The notes beneath the pieces are model-generated. The model was not told where the DNA came from and did not search any database. It saw only the letters and a program-made list of their open reading frames with translations. DNA of 64,000 nucleotides from Sphingomonas sp. Leaf230 (GTDB lineage: Bacteria; Pseudomonadota; Alphaproteobacteria; Sphingomonadales; Sphingomonadaceae): NCBI RefSeq assembly GCF_001421745.1, contig NZ_LMKW01000009.1, positions 347,507-411,506 of the forward strand, written 5' to 3'. Made by a program: the position numbers and the translations under genes. This document shows, piece after piece, positions 38,409 to 47,024 of this stretch (position 1 is its first letter; every line of letters begins with the position of its first letter).

Positions 38409-38514
38409 ACCACCCCGGCGAAGGCCGGGGCCCAATTGGGAGACGTTGGTAACCGAGCGCGGTGCATCGTTACTGTGACCTCACCAATTGGGCCCCGGCC
38501 TTCGCCGGGGTGGT
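38409..38514. repeat. Intergenic inverted repeat, family B copy 3
   Basis: ACCACCCCGGCGAAGGCCGG... and its complement ending TTCGCCGGGGTGGT flank a variable centre. The gap is convergent (dxs small protein and the RBBP9-like gene). The arms also carry GGGCCCAATTGG. Confidence 0.92.
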
Positions 38515-38534
38515 GTACCGTCAGGTAGGTGAGG

Positions 38535-39206
38535 TTAACCGCCCAAGTAGTGCGTTTGCGCGGCGTCGGTAGCGCTCACCGCAAGGATCGACCGCGCTTT
38601 GCTTGGCGGCAAAGCCTGCCCTCGACCATCGCCACTCGCCGCGATCACCCGCTCCAGCAGATCCTGCCCCTCGCGCCACCAGCCGATCCCACTCGCGGCA
38701 TTCAAATGTCCCTGCGGGCCTGCATCGACGAAGTGGCTGCCCCAGTCCGCCGCCATGCTGTGCGCGCGTTCCGGCGTGACCCAGGGGTCGTCACTGCTCG
38801 CGACCACGATCGACGGGAATGGCAGCGGCGTGCGCGGCGTCGGCGAGAAGCCCTTCAGTTCGGCCTGCGCGCCGCCGCGATCGACGTCCGCCGGCGCCAC
38901 GAGAAGCGCGCCCGCTACCGGCCAGCCATAAGGCTGCGGGCTGAGTTCGGCCCACCACGCCACTGCGAGGCACCCGAGGCTGTGCGCGGCGAGGATCACC
39001 GGCGCCTGTGCCTGCCGGATCGCTTCGTCAAGTCGCGTCACCCAGGCGTTGCGGTGCGGCGTGTTCCACATGCCGAGCTCGACGCGCACCGTGTCGGGCC
39101 GCGCCTCTTCCCATAACGTCTGCCAGTGCGAAGGACCCGATCCACCAAGGCCGGGCACGGTCAGGATCGTCGGCTGGACGGAATCATACGGTGCGAAACT
39201 ACCCAC
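38535..39206 (-). CDS. RBBP9/YdeN family alpha/beta hydrolase
   Basis: A 223-aa serine hydrolase of the RBBP9/YdeN family. Features are the N-terminal LTVPGLGGSGPSHWQTLWE, nucleophile elbow AAHSLGCLAVAWW, Asp in VVASSDDPWVTPERA and His in GPQGHLNAASGIG. The family's biological substrates are poorly defined. It is divergent from tlyA. Confidence 0.92.
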   Translation of the reverse strand: MGSFAPYDSVQPTILTVPGLGGSGPSHWQTLWEEARPDTVRVELGMWNTPHRNAWVTRLDEAIRQAQAPVILAAHSLGCLAVAWWAELSPQPYGWPVAGALLVAPADVDRGGAQAELKGFSPTPRTPLPFPSIVVASSDDPWVTPERAHSMAADWGSHFVDAGPQGHLNAASGIGWWREGQDLLERVIAASGDGRGQALPPSKARSILAVSATDAAQTHYLGG

Positions 39207-39391
39207 AGCGCTTCTCCTTCTCCAAAACCTCGTTCTTCGAGGTCGGGAGCGTGGCCGAAGGACGCTCTAGGGCACGCCATCCGGTCACGATCCCATGTGC
39301 TCAAGATAATCCTACTCGTTCGGTAGGCAATGACATTGCGGCGAAAGGAAGGCAGCTTGCGGCAATCGGATCGGGCGGCGATAGCGGGCGG

Positions 39392-40192
39392 ATGGTGAAG
39401 GTACGTGCAGACCAGATGCTGGTCGACAGGGGGCTGGTCGAGTCGCGGACGCGCGCGCAGGCGCTGATCATGGCGGGCCTCGTGTTTGCGGGGACGAAGA
39501 AGGTCGACAAGCCGGGACAGACGCTCGCGGACGACGTGCAACTCGACGTACGCGGTCGTGACCATCCCTGGGTTTCTCGTGGTGGGATCAAGCTGGCGCA
39601 CGGCCTTGCGCATTTCGGCTGGGACGTGACCGGCGCGGTGGCGATCGACGTGGGCTCGTCGACCGGCGGCTTTACCGACGTCATGCTGAAGAACGGCGCG
39701 GTGAAGGTCTACGCGGTCGACAGCGGGACGAACCAGCTTGCCTGGTCGCTCCGGCAGGATGAGCGCGTCGTCGTCCACGAACAGACCAGCGCGCGGATTC
39801 TCACGCCCGCGCATATCCCGGAGTCGATCGACCTGATCGTCTGCGATGCGAGCTTCATCGGCTTGGCGAAGGTGCTGGAGCGGCCGATATCGTTTGCCAA
39901 ACCGGACGCGCGGCTGATGGCGCTGGTGAAGCCGCAGTTCGAGGCGGGGCGCGGCGAAGTGGGGAAGGGCGGTGTCGTCCGCGATACCGCGATCCACCAG
40001 CGCGTCTGCGACGAGGTCGCGGCGTGGTTGACGGGGCAGGGGTGGAGTGTGGTCGGTGTGGTCGAGAGCCCGATCACGGGGCCCGAGGGCAATGTCGAGT
40101 TCCTGATTGCGGCTTTGCATGGCGAGAGTCTAACGGTGGAACAGCCTGCCTCGGACGCGCCAAACGATCCCGAAACGCCTCTGTCATCCTGA
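39392..40192 (+). CDS. tlyA: TlyA family rRNA (cytidine-2'-O)-methyltransferase
   Basis: A 266-aa TlyA-family protein. An N-terminal S4 RNA-binding domain (MVKVRADQMLVDRGLVESRTRAQALIMAGLVFAG) is followed by a FtsJ-like Rossmann methyltransferase domain with RGGIKLAHGLAHF, VAIDVGSSTGGFTDVMLKNG and a VKPQFEAGRGEVGKGGVV motif. In mycobacteria TlyA methylates 16S and 23S rRNA and affects capreomycin sensitivity. Closeness to dxs is a recurrent arrangement. The final codons and stop (TCATCCTGA) coincide with the start of a dispersed repeat. Confidence 0.94.
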   Translation: MVKVRADQMLVDRGLVESRTRAQALIMAGLVFAGTKKVDKPGQTLADDVQLDVRGRDHPWVSRGGIKLAHGLAHFGWDVTGAVAIDVGSSTGGFTDVMLKNGAVKVYAVDSGTNQLAWSLRQDERVVVHEQTSARILTPAHIPESIDLIVCDASFIGLAKVLERPISFAKPDARLMALVKPQFEAGRGEVGKGGVVRDTAIHQRVCDEVAAWLTGQGWSVVGVVESPITGPEGNVEFLIAALHGESLTVEQPASDAPNDPETPLSS

Positions 40193-40263
40193 CAAACGTC
40201 AGGACCCAGAGCCACACTGGGTGCGCTCGGTATCCTGGATACTGACTTTCGTCAGGATGACGG
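40184..40263. repeat. Dispersed-type inverted repeat overlapping the tlyA 3' end (family D)
   Basis: TCATCCTGACAAACGTCAG at 40184-40202 pairs with CTGACTTTCGTCAGGATGA at 40242-40260 (17 of 19 positions), with an inner CCCAG/CTGGG hairpin. The left arm contributes the last two serine codons and the TGA of tlyA. Confidence 0.75.
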
Positions 40264-40379
40264 CGTGGGGAGGTGGCGTACCGGAATGAACCACTAGCGG
40301 AACGATTCTCCACCAAACTCGGTTTACCGATCGCAAAATGCGCGCCAGGACGAGCGCGCGTAGAGGCGGAAGGATTTGT

Positions 40380-40931
40380 GTGGGCGGTATCGCTTCGAAG
40401 GGCCAGTTGAGGATGTCGTTCCTCCGCTGGGCGGTCGTGACCGTGCCCCTGATCCTGTTGCTGGGCTTTCTGTCCGGCCGGTCGGTCAGCGTCGGCAGCG
40501 AGAATGCCTGGTACATGGCGCTCGCCAAGCCCGCGCTGAACCCGCCGGGCTGGGTGTTCCCGGTCGTCTGGACCACGCTCTACATCCTGATTGGCCTCGC
40601 GCTCGCGATGATCCTCAACGCACGGGGCGCTCGGTTGCGCGGGCTGGCCGTCGCGCTGTTCGTTGGCCAGTTCCTGCTCAACCTCGCCTGGACGCCGATG
40701 TTCTTCGGCGCGCACAAGATCGGGCTGTCGGTACTGGTGATCGTCGCGATGCTGGCGCTGTCGATCGCCGCGACCTTCGTATTCGCGCGCATTCGCCCCG
40801 CCGCGGCGTGGCTGATGGTGCCGTACATGGTGTGGATCAGCTTTGCCGGCGTGCTCGCGTTCAGCATCGGGCAGTTGAACCCCGATGCCGAAACCCTTGC
40901 ACCCGCGCCGCATACGTCCCAAATGCTGTGA
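40380..40931 (+). CDS. tspO: TspO/MBR family protein
   Basis: A 183-aa tryptophan-rich sensory protein with five membrane segments. It carries the TspO pattern YMALAKPALNPPGWVFPVVWTTLYILIGLALAMI, then FLLNLAWTPMFFGAHKIGLSVL and YMVWISFAGVLAFSIGQLNP. TspO binds porphyrins and cholesterol-like ligands and is regulated by oxygen or stress in related bacteria. The start is uncertain: GTG 40380 has a GGAAGGA Shine-Dalgarno at good spacing, while ATG 40413 gives 172 aa without one. Confidence 0.88.
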   Translation: MGGIASKGQLRMSFLRWAVVTVPLILLLGFLSGRSVSVGSENAWYMALAKPALNPPGWVFPVVWTTLYILIGLALAMILNARGARLRGLAVALFVGQFLLNLAWTPMFFGAHKIGLSVLVIVAMLALSIAATFVFARIRPAAAWLMVPYMVWISFAGVLAFSIGQLNPDAETLAPAPHTSQML

Positions 40932-40982
40932 CGCAGCAGTCACTGTAACAGTCACTGCGACAGTCTTTGGGATTTTGAAGCA

Positions 40983-41270
40983 ATGCAGTCCGAAAACCGC
41001 GTGTTCGACGATATCGTCAAGGTCTTGAACGGTGCTGCCGGTACGCTTGCGGGCGTCGGTCGCGAAGCCGGTTCCGGCGCGCGGGAACGCGCGCGCGAAT
41101 GGCTCGGCGGGCTCGACTTCGTCAGCCGCGAAGAGTTCGACGCCGTGAAGGCGATGGCCGCTGCCGCGCGCGACGAGAACGATGCATTGAAGGCCCGGCT
41201 CGATGTGCTCGAAGCCAAGTTTTCGGCACAATCGACAGTAGGTGCGCCGGCCGGGGCGTCTTTCGACTGA
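40983..41270 (+). CDS. Accessory factor UbiK family protein
   Basis: A 95-aa protein of the BMFP/UbiK family, small coiled-coil proteins that help the ubiquinone-biosynthesis complex. Hallmarks are an N-terminal amphipathic helix (RVFDDIVKVLNGAAGTLAGVGREAG) and a C-terminal coiled coil (VSREEFDAVKAMAAAARDENDALKARLDVLEAKFS). It heads a unit with ybjN-like and proC. Confidence 0.85.
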   Translation: MQSENRVFDDIVKVLNGAAGTLAGVGREAGSGARERAREWLGGLDFVSREEFDAVKAMAAAARDENDALKARLDVLEAKFSAQSTVGAPAGASFD

Positions 41271-41367
41271 CTTTTCCACAGTTTTCCGCAGAATTGGGGC
41301 CGATGGGGTTGCCGGGGCGTTTTTGCCTCGGCACCCTTTGTCGTGCGATAAGGACCGCCAGGACCCT

Positions 41368-41874
41368 ATGATGCTTGAACACGCCGACCACGACCACGAA
41401 GACGCCGCCCCGATCGACATGCTCGAGAGCTATTACGCCGCGCATGGCTGGGAGCATGAGCGCCACGACGACGAGATCGTCGCGACCGTCAAGGGAAGCT
41501 GGGCGACCTATGAATTGCGCGCGCTGTGGCGCGACGACGATAGCGTCCTGCAATTCCTCGCTTTTCCAGACATCAAGGTGCCCGACGAACGCCGTCAGGC
41601 TGTGTATGAGACGATCGGGCTGGTCAACGAACAGCTCTGGATCGGGCATTTCGAACTCTGGTCGTCGAGCGGCATATTGCTGTTCCGGCACGCGGCTATG
41701 GTCGACGGCGGCGATGACGGCACGATGTCGCTCGACGCAGCGGAACTGCTGGTCGAATCGGCGATCGAGGAGTGCGAGCGCTTCTATCCGGTGTTCCAGT
41801 TCGTGCTGTGGGGCGGGAAGAGCCCCAAGGAAGCGATCGCCGCGGCACTGATCGAAACGCACGGCGAGGCATGA
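41368..41874 (+). CDS. YbjN domain-containing protein
   Basis: A 168-aa YbjN-domain protein, a type III secretion-chaperone-like fold often annotated as a sensory transduction regulator. The sequence has an acidic start (MMLEHADHDHEDAAPIDMLESYY), WEHERHDDEIVATVKGSW, LQFLAFPDIKVPDERRQAVYETIGLVNEQLWIGHFE and a C-terminal helix. The stop overlaps proC by ATGA. Its role is unknown. Confidence 0.88.
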   Translation: MMLEHADHDHEDAAPIDMLESYYAAHGWEHERHDDEIVATVKGSWATYELRALWRDDDSVLQFLAFPDIKVPDERRQAVYETIGLVNEQLWIGHFELWSSSGILLFRHAAMVDGGDDGTMSLDAAELLVESAIEECERFYPVFQFVLWGGKSPKEAIAAALIETHGEA

Positions 41875-42674
41875 ACTTTCCGGCAGGTCCGCTGTGGCTG
41901 ATCGGCTGCGGCAACATGGGCGGGGCGATGCTGCGGCGATGGATCGCCGCCGGGCTCAATCCGGCGACCGTTACGGTGATCACGCGGAGCGGGCAGGGGG
42001 CACCCGAAGGTGTCCGTTCGCTGACTGCGCTTCCCGACGAAGAGGCGCCCGCGACGGTGATGCTCGCGCTGAAGCCGCAGCAGATCGATGCGGCGCAGGC
42101 ATTGCTGGCGCCCATGCGAGGCAAGCCGCAGCTGCTCCTGTCGATCCTCGCCGGTGTCGACTACGCGGCACTCTCCCAGCGGTTCGCGGCTGACACGATC
42201 GTCCGCGCGATGCCCAACCTTCCGGTGGCGATCGGCAAGGGCGTGACGTCGCTCTACACCGCTGGGGCGTCGGAAGAGGCGATCGCGGCGGCGGAAGCGT
42301 TCGCTGTGCCGCTCGGTCACTACGAATGGATCGCCGACGAAGCGCATTTCGATGCGGTGACCGCGCTTGCCGGATCCGGCCCTGGGTTCGTGTTCCGATT
42401 CGCCGATGCGCTCGCCAAGGCGGGGGCAGCGCTCGGGCTGCCGGTAGACCAGGCGGCGCGTTTGGCGATCGCGACGTTGGAAGGGTCGGCGATCATGGCG
42501 GCCGAAGCGGACGTATCACCCGGCATACTCGCCGACCGCGTCGCGAGCCCCGGCGGATCGACCCGCGAGGGCCTGAACGTCCTCGACCGCGACGATGCCC
42601 TGGTCGCGCTGCTTACCGCGACGCTTGCCGCCTCGGAACGTCGCAACGCCGAAATGGCAGCAGCGGCGCGCTAG
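41871..42674 (+). CDS. proC: Pyrroline-5-carboxylate reductase
   Basis: A 267-aa enzyme for the last step of proline synthesis, using NAD(P)H. Motifs are the N-terminal LWLIGCGNMGGAMLRRWI, KPQQIDAAQALLAPM, RAMPNLPVAIGKGVTSLY, TALAGSGPGFVFRFADALAKAG and the diagnostic RVASPGGSTREGLNVLD. The start ATG 41871 lies within the ybjN-like stop. Confidence 0.96.
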   Translation: MNFPAGPLWLIGCGNMGGAMLRRWIAAGLNPATVTVITRSGQGAPEGVRSLTALPDEEAPATVMLALKPQQIDAAQALLAPMRGKPQLLLSILAGVDYAALSQRFAADTIVRAMPNLPVAIGKGVTSLYTAGASEEAIAAAEAFAVPLGHYEWIADEAHFDAVTALAGSGPGFVFRFADALAKAGAALGLPVDQAARLAIATLEGSAIMAAEADVSPGILADRVASPGGSTREGLNVLDRDDALVALLTATLAASERRNAEMAAAAR

Positions 42675-42701
42675 AGGCGGCGTCGAATGTCGTGGGAGTC
42701 G

Positions 42702-43865
42702 CTAGCCGCGCGGTGCAGCCGCAGTGAAGGCCGCGGCGATTGCGGCGTGCATCGGCTTGGCGACGAACGCGGCGTCGTACGGGCAGGGGCGGCGGCGAGC
42801 CTTGTCCTTGCGCGGCTCGAAACCCTCGATCCAGCTGTAGCGGTCGGTCATGCCCCACAACAGCACGTCCTTCAGCGCCGGGTAGGCGAACATCAGGTCT
42901 AGATAGCTGCGCGTGAAGTCGGCCACGCCTTGGTCGCGTGTGGCGACGTCGGCGGGGAGATTATTGTCGCGGACGTCGAGCTCGGTGATCACGATGGCAT
43001 AGCCCATCGCGGTGACGGCATCGATGAAACGGCGCCATTCGCCTTCCAGCGCGGCGATCGTGGCGCGGGTGTCGGTGCCTTGCGTGACGAGGTGCGACTG
43101 GACGCCGAGCGCGTCGACCGGAACGCCGCGCGCCTTGAACCCCTCCAGCAGTTTGAGGACGCCGGCGCGGTGCTGTGCGTTGCCCGGCTCCCAGCTCATA
43201 TAGTCGTTATAGACGAGTTGCGCGTGCGGGGCTGCGGTGCGCGCCGTGTGGAAGGCAAGGTCGAGCGTTGCCTCGGGGCTGCCGAGGGCGCGGGACAGGG
43301 CGGTCGTGTACAGCGTGCCGTCGGCGGGGGTGACCGCCTCGTTGACCACGTCGTAGCTGCGGATGCGCGTACCGTAGCGCTGGCATACCGTGGTGATGTG
43401 CCGGACGAGCAACTGTTCCGCCGCACGCGCAGGCGTCGCGCCGAAATCGTGGCTTTCCTCCCATTTCGGCATCCATTTGGGCTGGTGCCACAGGAGGTTG
43501 TGGCCGCGGACGGGCAGCGCGTTGGCATCGGCCCACGCCATCATCGCGTCGAACCGCGTGAAGTCGAAGGTCGTGGCGCTGGGGCGGAGCGCCTGCCACT
43601 TCATCTCGTTCTCGGGGACCAGCAGCCCGCAGTCGCGCTTCAGCAGTCTCGCATAGGCCGGGTTGGCGAACGAGCCGCGGTCCGCGCCAGGTTCGCTCCA
43701 CGCGAAACAGGAGCCGAGGCGCATGCCCTTGGCTGCTGCCAGCGATTGCAGGCTCCCGTCGGCTCCCGTCGCGCGCAGGATCGATCGCGCCTGAGCATTC
43801 GCCGCAGCGCCGGCAGCCGCGAGCCCCGCCAGCATGCCCAGTCCGTCCCGTCGTGTAATGTCCAC
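42702..43865 (-). CDS. Endo-1,4-beta-xylanase, GH10
   Basis: A 387-aa glycoside hydrolase family 10 enzyme. The start has a twin-arginine signal (ITRRDGLGMLAGLAAAG, cleavage near residue 26), so it is exported folded. Acid/base Glu176 lies in SYDVVNEAV and nucleophile Glu295 in VITELDVRD; HNLLWHQPKWMP and LLWGMTDRYSWIEGF complete the GH10 pattern. It would hydrolyse xylan in the periplasm or outside. No other xylan-utilisation gene is adjacent, and no carbohydrate-binding module is present. A LacI-type operator sits upstream. Confidence 0.95.
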   Translation of the reverse strand: MDITRRDGLGMLAGLAAAGAAANAQARSILRATGADGSLQSLAAAKGMRLGSCFAWSEPGADRGSFANPAYARLLKRDCGLLVPENEMKWQALRPSATTFDFTRFDAMMAWADANALPVRGHNLLWHQPKWMPKWEESHDFGATPARAAEQLLVRHITTVCQRYGTRIRSYDVVNEAVTPADGTLYTTALSRALGSPEATLDLAFHTARTAAPHAQLVYNDYMSWEPGNAQHRAGVLKLLEGFKARGVPVDALGVQSHLVTQGTDTRATIAALEGEWRRFIDAVTAMGYAIVITELDVRDNNLPADVATRDQGVADFTRSYLDLMFAYPALKDVLLWGMTDRYSWIEGFEPRKDKARRRPCPYDAAFVAKPMHAAIAAAFTAAAPRG

Positions 43866-43888
43866 GAAGCATCCTCATTATATTTTTG

Positions 43889-43902
43889 TGATAGCGCTAT
43901 CG
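43889..43902. promoter_or_regulatory. LacI/GalR-type operator upstream of xylanase
   Basis: TGATAGCGCTATCG contains the perfect 12-bp palindrome GATAGCGCTATC with a central CG, as bound by LacI-family sugar regulators. It lies 24 bases upstream of the xylanase start, where binding would block transcription. No LacI gene is in the window. Confidence 0.7.
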
Positions 43903-43970
43903 TTGTTAGATATCGGGACGATGTCAATCGCTTACCGGGCCGCCAAGGCCTGCGCGAAGCCAGGTTGCAG

Positions 43971-44006
43971 GCGGGTGACGCAGGCGGGTGACGGGGCGGG
44001 TGACGT
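43971..44006. repeat. Three-copy short tandem repeat
   Basis: Three units of GCGGGTGACG, with spacers CAG and GG, lie just before the ClC start codon. This is probably slippage-derived. Confidence 0.6.
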
Positions 44007-44034
44007 GGCGGCCGGCATCAACTAGATCGACATC

Positions 44035-45369
44035 ATGCCTGGGCTCTTCGATCATCTTATGCCGGCGAAACGCTGGACGCCTTCGCGGTACCGTGCGTTG
44101 CTGCGTGCACGTGGGCCACGGTCCGTGCAGTTCCGCACTCGTGCGGCGATTCTGACAGGTGCGATCCTGATCGGCGTCGTCGCGACGCTGTTCGCCGAAG
44201 CGGCGGACTGGGCGGCGGGGGTGTTCGCCGGGTACGCGCAGAGCTGGCACTGGCTGCCGCTGTTGACGACGCCATTGACGTTCATGGCGCTGGTCTGGCT
44301 GACGCGGCGGTACGCGCCGTTCGCGCGGGGATCGGGTATTCCACAGGTGATCGCGGCACAGGCCGATCCGAACGAGGCGACGCGGACGCTGATCTCGCCG
44401 CGCACCGTCGCCGCCAAGGCCGTGCTGACGATCGGCGCGGTGCTAGGCGGCGCGTCGGTCGGGCGCGAGGGACCGACCGTGCAGCTTGCCGCGGCGGTGA
44501 TGGGCGCGACGCATCGGCTCGTCCGCGTACCGTTGCGGGGCGGCGTGCTGATCGCTGGCGGGGCGGCGGGTGTCGCAGCCGCGTTCAACACACCGCTCGC
44601 CGGGCTGTTGTTCGCGATCGAGGAACTGGCGTCGGCGTACGAGCAGCGCGTGACGCTGCTGGTCCTCGCGGCGATCGTCATCGCCGGGATGGTCGCGCAG
44701 TCGGTGCAGGGCGACTACATCTATTTCGGCGCGATCGGCGCACATATGCCGTTGCTGTCGGCGCTGCTGGTAGCACCGGTCGCCGGGATCGCCGGCGGGA
44801 TGGCGGGCGGTCTGTTTTCCCGCACGCTGCTGGCGATGGCGCAGAGCCGCAACCGCATGACGACCTGGACCCGCGCCAATCCGGTCAAGTTCGCCGGAGC
44901 GTGTGGTGCCGTCGTCGCGGTGCTAGGCGTGTTCACCGGCCTGACCTGGGGAACGGGCTATTCCGCGGCGCGCGCGATGATCGTCGGTGTCGATGCGCCC
45001 TTGTGGTTCGGACCCGCCAAGTTCGTGGCGACCGCCGCGACCGCGATCGCGGGGTTGCCGGGCGGGATCTTCGCGCCGTCGCTTGCTGTCGGGGCTGGCG
45101 TCGGCAATTTGCTCCGCGAAGTGTTTCCCGGCGAACCCGCAAGCGCGATCGTGATCCTGGGGATGGTCGCGTATTTCGCGGGTGTCGTCCGCGCGCCGCT
45201 GACCGCGGTCATCATCCTGTCGGAGACGACCGCCAGCCGCGGACTGATGCTGCCGATGTTCGCGACCGCGTTCATCGCCGATGCGGCCAGCCAATGGGTC
45301 TGCCGCGAGAAGCTGTACCACGGGTTGTCGAAGACGTTCGCGATGCCCGGAACGTCGAAAGCCCCTTAA
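44035..45369 (+). CDS. ClC family chloride channel/H+-Cl- antiporter
   Basis: A 444-aa ClC membrane protein. Selectivity-filter motifs are RGSGIPQVIAAQ, GREGPTVQ (gating Glu145) and GGIFAPSLAVGAG. The proton-pathway glutamate is retained in LLFAIEELASAYEQR, which points to an exchanger rather than a channel. There are about ten membrane helices. Roles in acid resistance are known for relatives. Its stop and that of the convergent L,D-transpeptidase share a TTAA. Confidence 0.94.
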   Translation: MPGLFDHLMPAKRWTPSRYRALLRARGPRSVQFRTRAAILTGAILIGVVATLFAEAADWAAGVFAGYAQSWHWLPLLTTPLTFMALVWLTRRYAPFARGSGIPQVIAAQADPNEATRTLISPRTVAAKAVLTIGAVLGGASVGREGPTVQLAAAVMGATHRLVRVPLRGGVLIAGGAAGVAAAFNTPLAGLLFAIEELASAYEQRVTLLVLAAIVIAGMVAQSVQGDYIYFGAIGAHMPLLSALLVAPVAGIAGGMAGGLFSRTLLAMAQSRNRMTTWTRANPVKFAGACGAVVAVLGVFTGLTWGTGYSAARAMIVGVDAPLWFGPAKFVATAATAIAGLPGGIFAPSLAVGAGVGNLLREVFPGEPASAIVILGMVAYFAGVVRAPLTAVIILSETTASRGLMLPMFATAFIADAASQWVCREKLYHGLSKTFAMPGTSKAP

Positions 45370-46946
45370 GGCCCGATATCGATCGCCTGCGCCTCGGCGC
45401 GTTTGGCGGATGCCTTGGCGAAGCCGAGTTGCTCCGCGATCGGATCGTTCCAGCCGTAAGGATCGGTCCGAAACGCGACCTTGCCGGCATCGTCGACATA
45501 GACGTTGTGGTACAGCAGCCGGACCGGAATGCGGCGGGGCAGGGGGACGAAGCTCGTCTCGCCCGAATCCTGCGCCGTCTGCCACGCTTCGCCGACGCCT
45601 TCGTCCTCCGCGAGGATACGCGCGAACCCCAACGCATCCTCCACACGGACGCAACCATGGCTCAGATGACGCTGGCTGCGATCGAACAAGCCCGGCGCGG
45701 AGGTGTCGTGCAGGTAGATCGCCTGATCGTTCGCCATGTCGAACTTGACCATGCCTAGCGCGTTGCTCGGCCCCGGCTGCTGGACGATCCAGCCATCGCG
45801 GACGACCATGTTGTGCGCGGTGAGATACTCCTCGCCGACATTGGCCATCTCGCCGTTCTGGATCGATTTCGGCACGGTCCAGGTGGGATTGGCAACCAGA
45901 CGATAGATCGGTGACGACAGCGCCGGCGTCTCGCGGCCGGGTTCGCCGACGATCACCTTGCGCTGATCGATCATCGTGCCGTCGCGGTAGTAGCGAAGCT
46001 GTGCGGCGGCGGTGTTGACGTCGATCCGGGTGGGCGGCGGCGTTCGTGCCAGCCATCGCCGCCGTTCGAGCCCGACCGCGAGCGCGCGCGCACGGTCGCC
46101 CGCACCAAGGTTCAGTACCTTTAACGTCTCGGGGCCGACCACGCCGTCGGCGGCGATGCCGTAGTCGGTCTGGAGCCCTTTCAGCGCCTCGGCCATTGCC
46201 TGCGTGTAGATCATTGGTGCCGCGGTCGTCGGCGTGGTCGCTGTCGGCGAAAATGGCGTCGGTACGGGCGCTACGGCGAGCGGGTCGGTCGACGAGGGAA
46301 GATATCCGCTCTCAGCGAGCTGCTCGACGATCGTGGCGACGCGCGCGTCGCGGTTGCCGACGCGGATGACGCCGGAGGGTATCGCTTGCACCGGCGTTGC
46401 GGTCGACGCCTTGGCGCTGAACGCGAGATACGCGTCGGAGAGTTGCTTATACTCGGCATCTTGCGGTGGGAGACCGTCGAACCAAGCGACGAGATCGCCC
46501 TTGGCCAGCGCGCGGGAGAGGCCGGTGGCGAGATCGACCTTGGGACGGGGCAGAGTGTAGACCTGATGCAGCGAGGCGGGGTCGATGCGGCCCTGTGCGA
46601 GCGCGCCGGCATAATCGAGTGCGGCCTTGGTTCGCGCGGCATCGTCGATCGGCGTGGCGCCATCGGCGGATGCGGGTAGGAACTCGACCCGATCGAGGCC
46701 GTGGCGCGCACGGTCGGCAAGGATCTGATCGAAGGCTGCGATGTTTCCCGCGGTCCAAGTTGCCTTGGCCGGAGTGGCCTTGCCAACTGCCTTTGGTGCC
46801 GACTTCGACGCGGTGCGGGACTGGCCTTCCGCGATGGCCTTTGTTGGGACGATGGGCTTCGGCGCGGGAGCAAATCCACCGAGCGCCAGAGCCAGGACCG
46901 GCATGCAACCCAAAGCGAGCTGCATCCGTGAAGTTCGTACTGTCAT
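45366..46946 (-). CDS. Murein L,D-transpeptidase (YcbB/LdtD-like)
   Basis: A 526-aa periplasmic L,D-transpeptidase. It has a signal peptide near residues 8-28, an N-terminal YcbB-type region, a peptidoglycan-binding domain (MAEALKGLQTDYGIAADGVVGPETLKVLNLG) and a YkuD catalytic domain with HLSHGCVRVEDAL, catalytic Cys432. It would form 3-3 crosslinks in peptidoglycan and be insensitive to most penicillins. Pro/Thr-rich linkers lie at about 45-65 and 225-245. It ends in a four-base overlap with the convergent ClC gene. Confidence 0.93.
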   Translation of the reverse strand: MTVRTSRMQLALGCMPVLALALGGFAPAPKPIVPTKAIAEGQSRTASKSAPKAVGKATPAKATWTAGNIAAFDQILADRARHGLDRVEFLPASADGATPIDDAARTKAALDYAGALAQGRIDPASLHQVYTLPRPKVDLATGLSRALAKGDLVAWFDGLPPQDAEYKQLSDAYLAFSAKASTATPVQAIPSGVIRVGNRDARVATIVEQLAESGYLPSSTDPLAVAPVPTPFSPTATTPTTAAPMIYTQAMAEALKGLQTDYGIAADGVVGPETLKVLNLGAGDRARALAVGLERRRWLARTPPPTRIDVNTAAAQLRYYRDGTMIDQRKVIVGEPGRETPALSSPIYRLVANPTWTVPKSIQNGEMANVGEEYLTAHNMVVRDGWIVQQPGPSNALGMVKFDMANDQAIYLHDTSAPGLFDRSQRHLSHGCVRVEDALGFARILAEDEGVGEAWQTAQDSGETSFVPLPRRIPVRLLYHNVYVDDAGKVAFRTDPYGWNDPIAEQLGFAKASAKRAEAQAIDIGP

Positions 46947-47024
46947 AGGTGGATAACGTTTGGACGGTTCGATGGGCTCACATTAGCGGCAGATTTCTCG
47001 GTTTCTCGGTTCGGCTCTCGTCGA

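Noticed and set aside
42702..45369. Xylan polysaccharide-utilisation locus
   Set aside because: Only one xylanase is present; the flanking proC and ClC genes are unrelated, and no sugar-type TonB receptor or xylosidase is adjacent.
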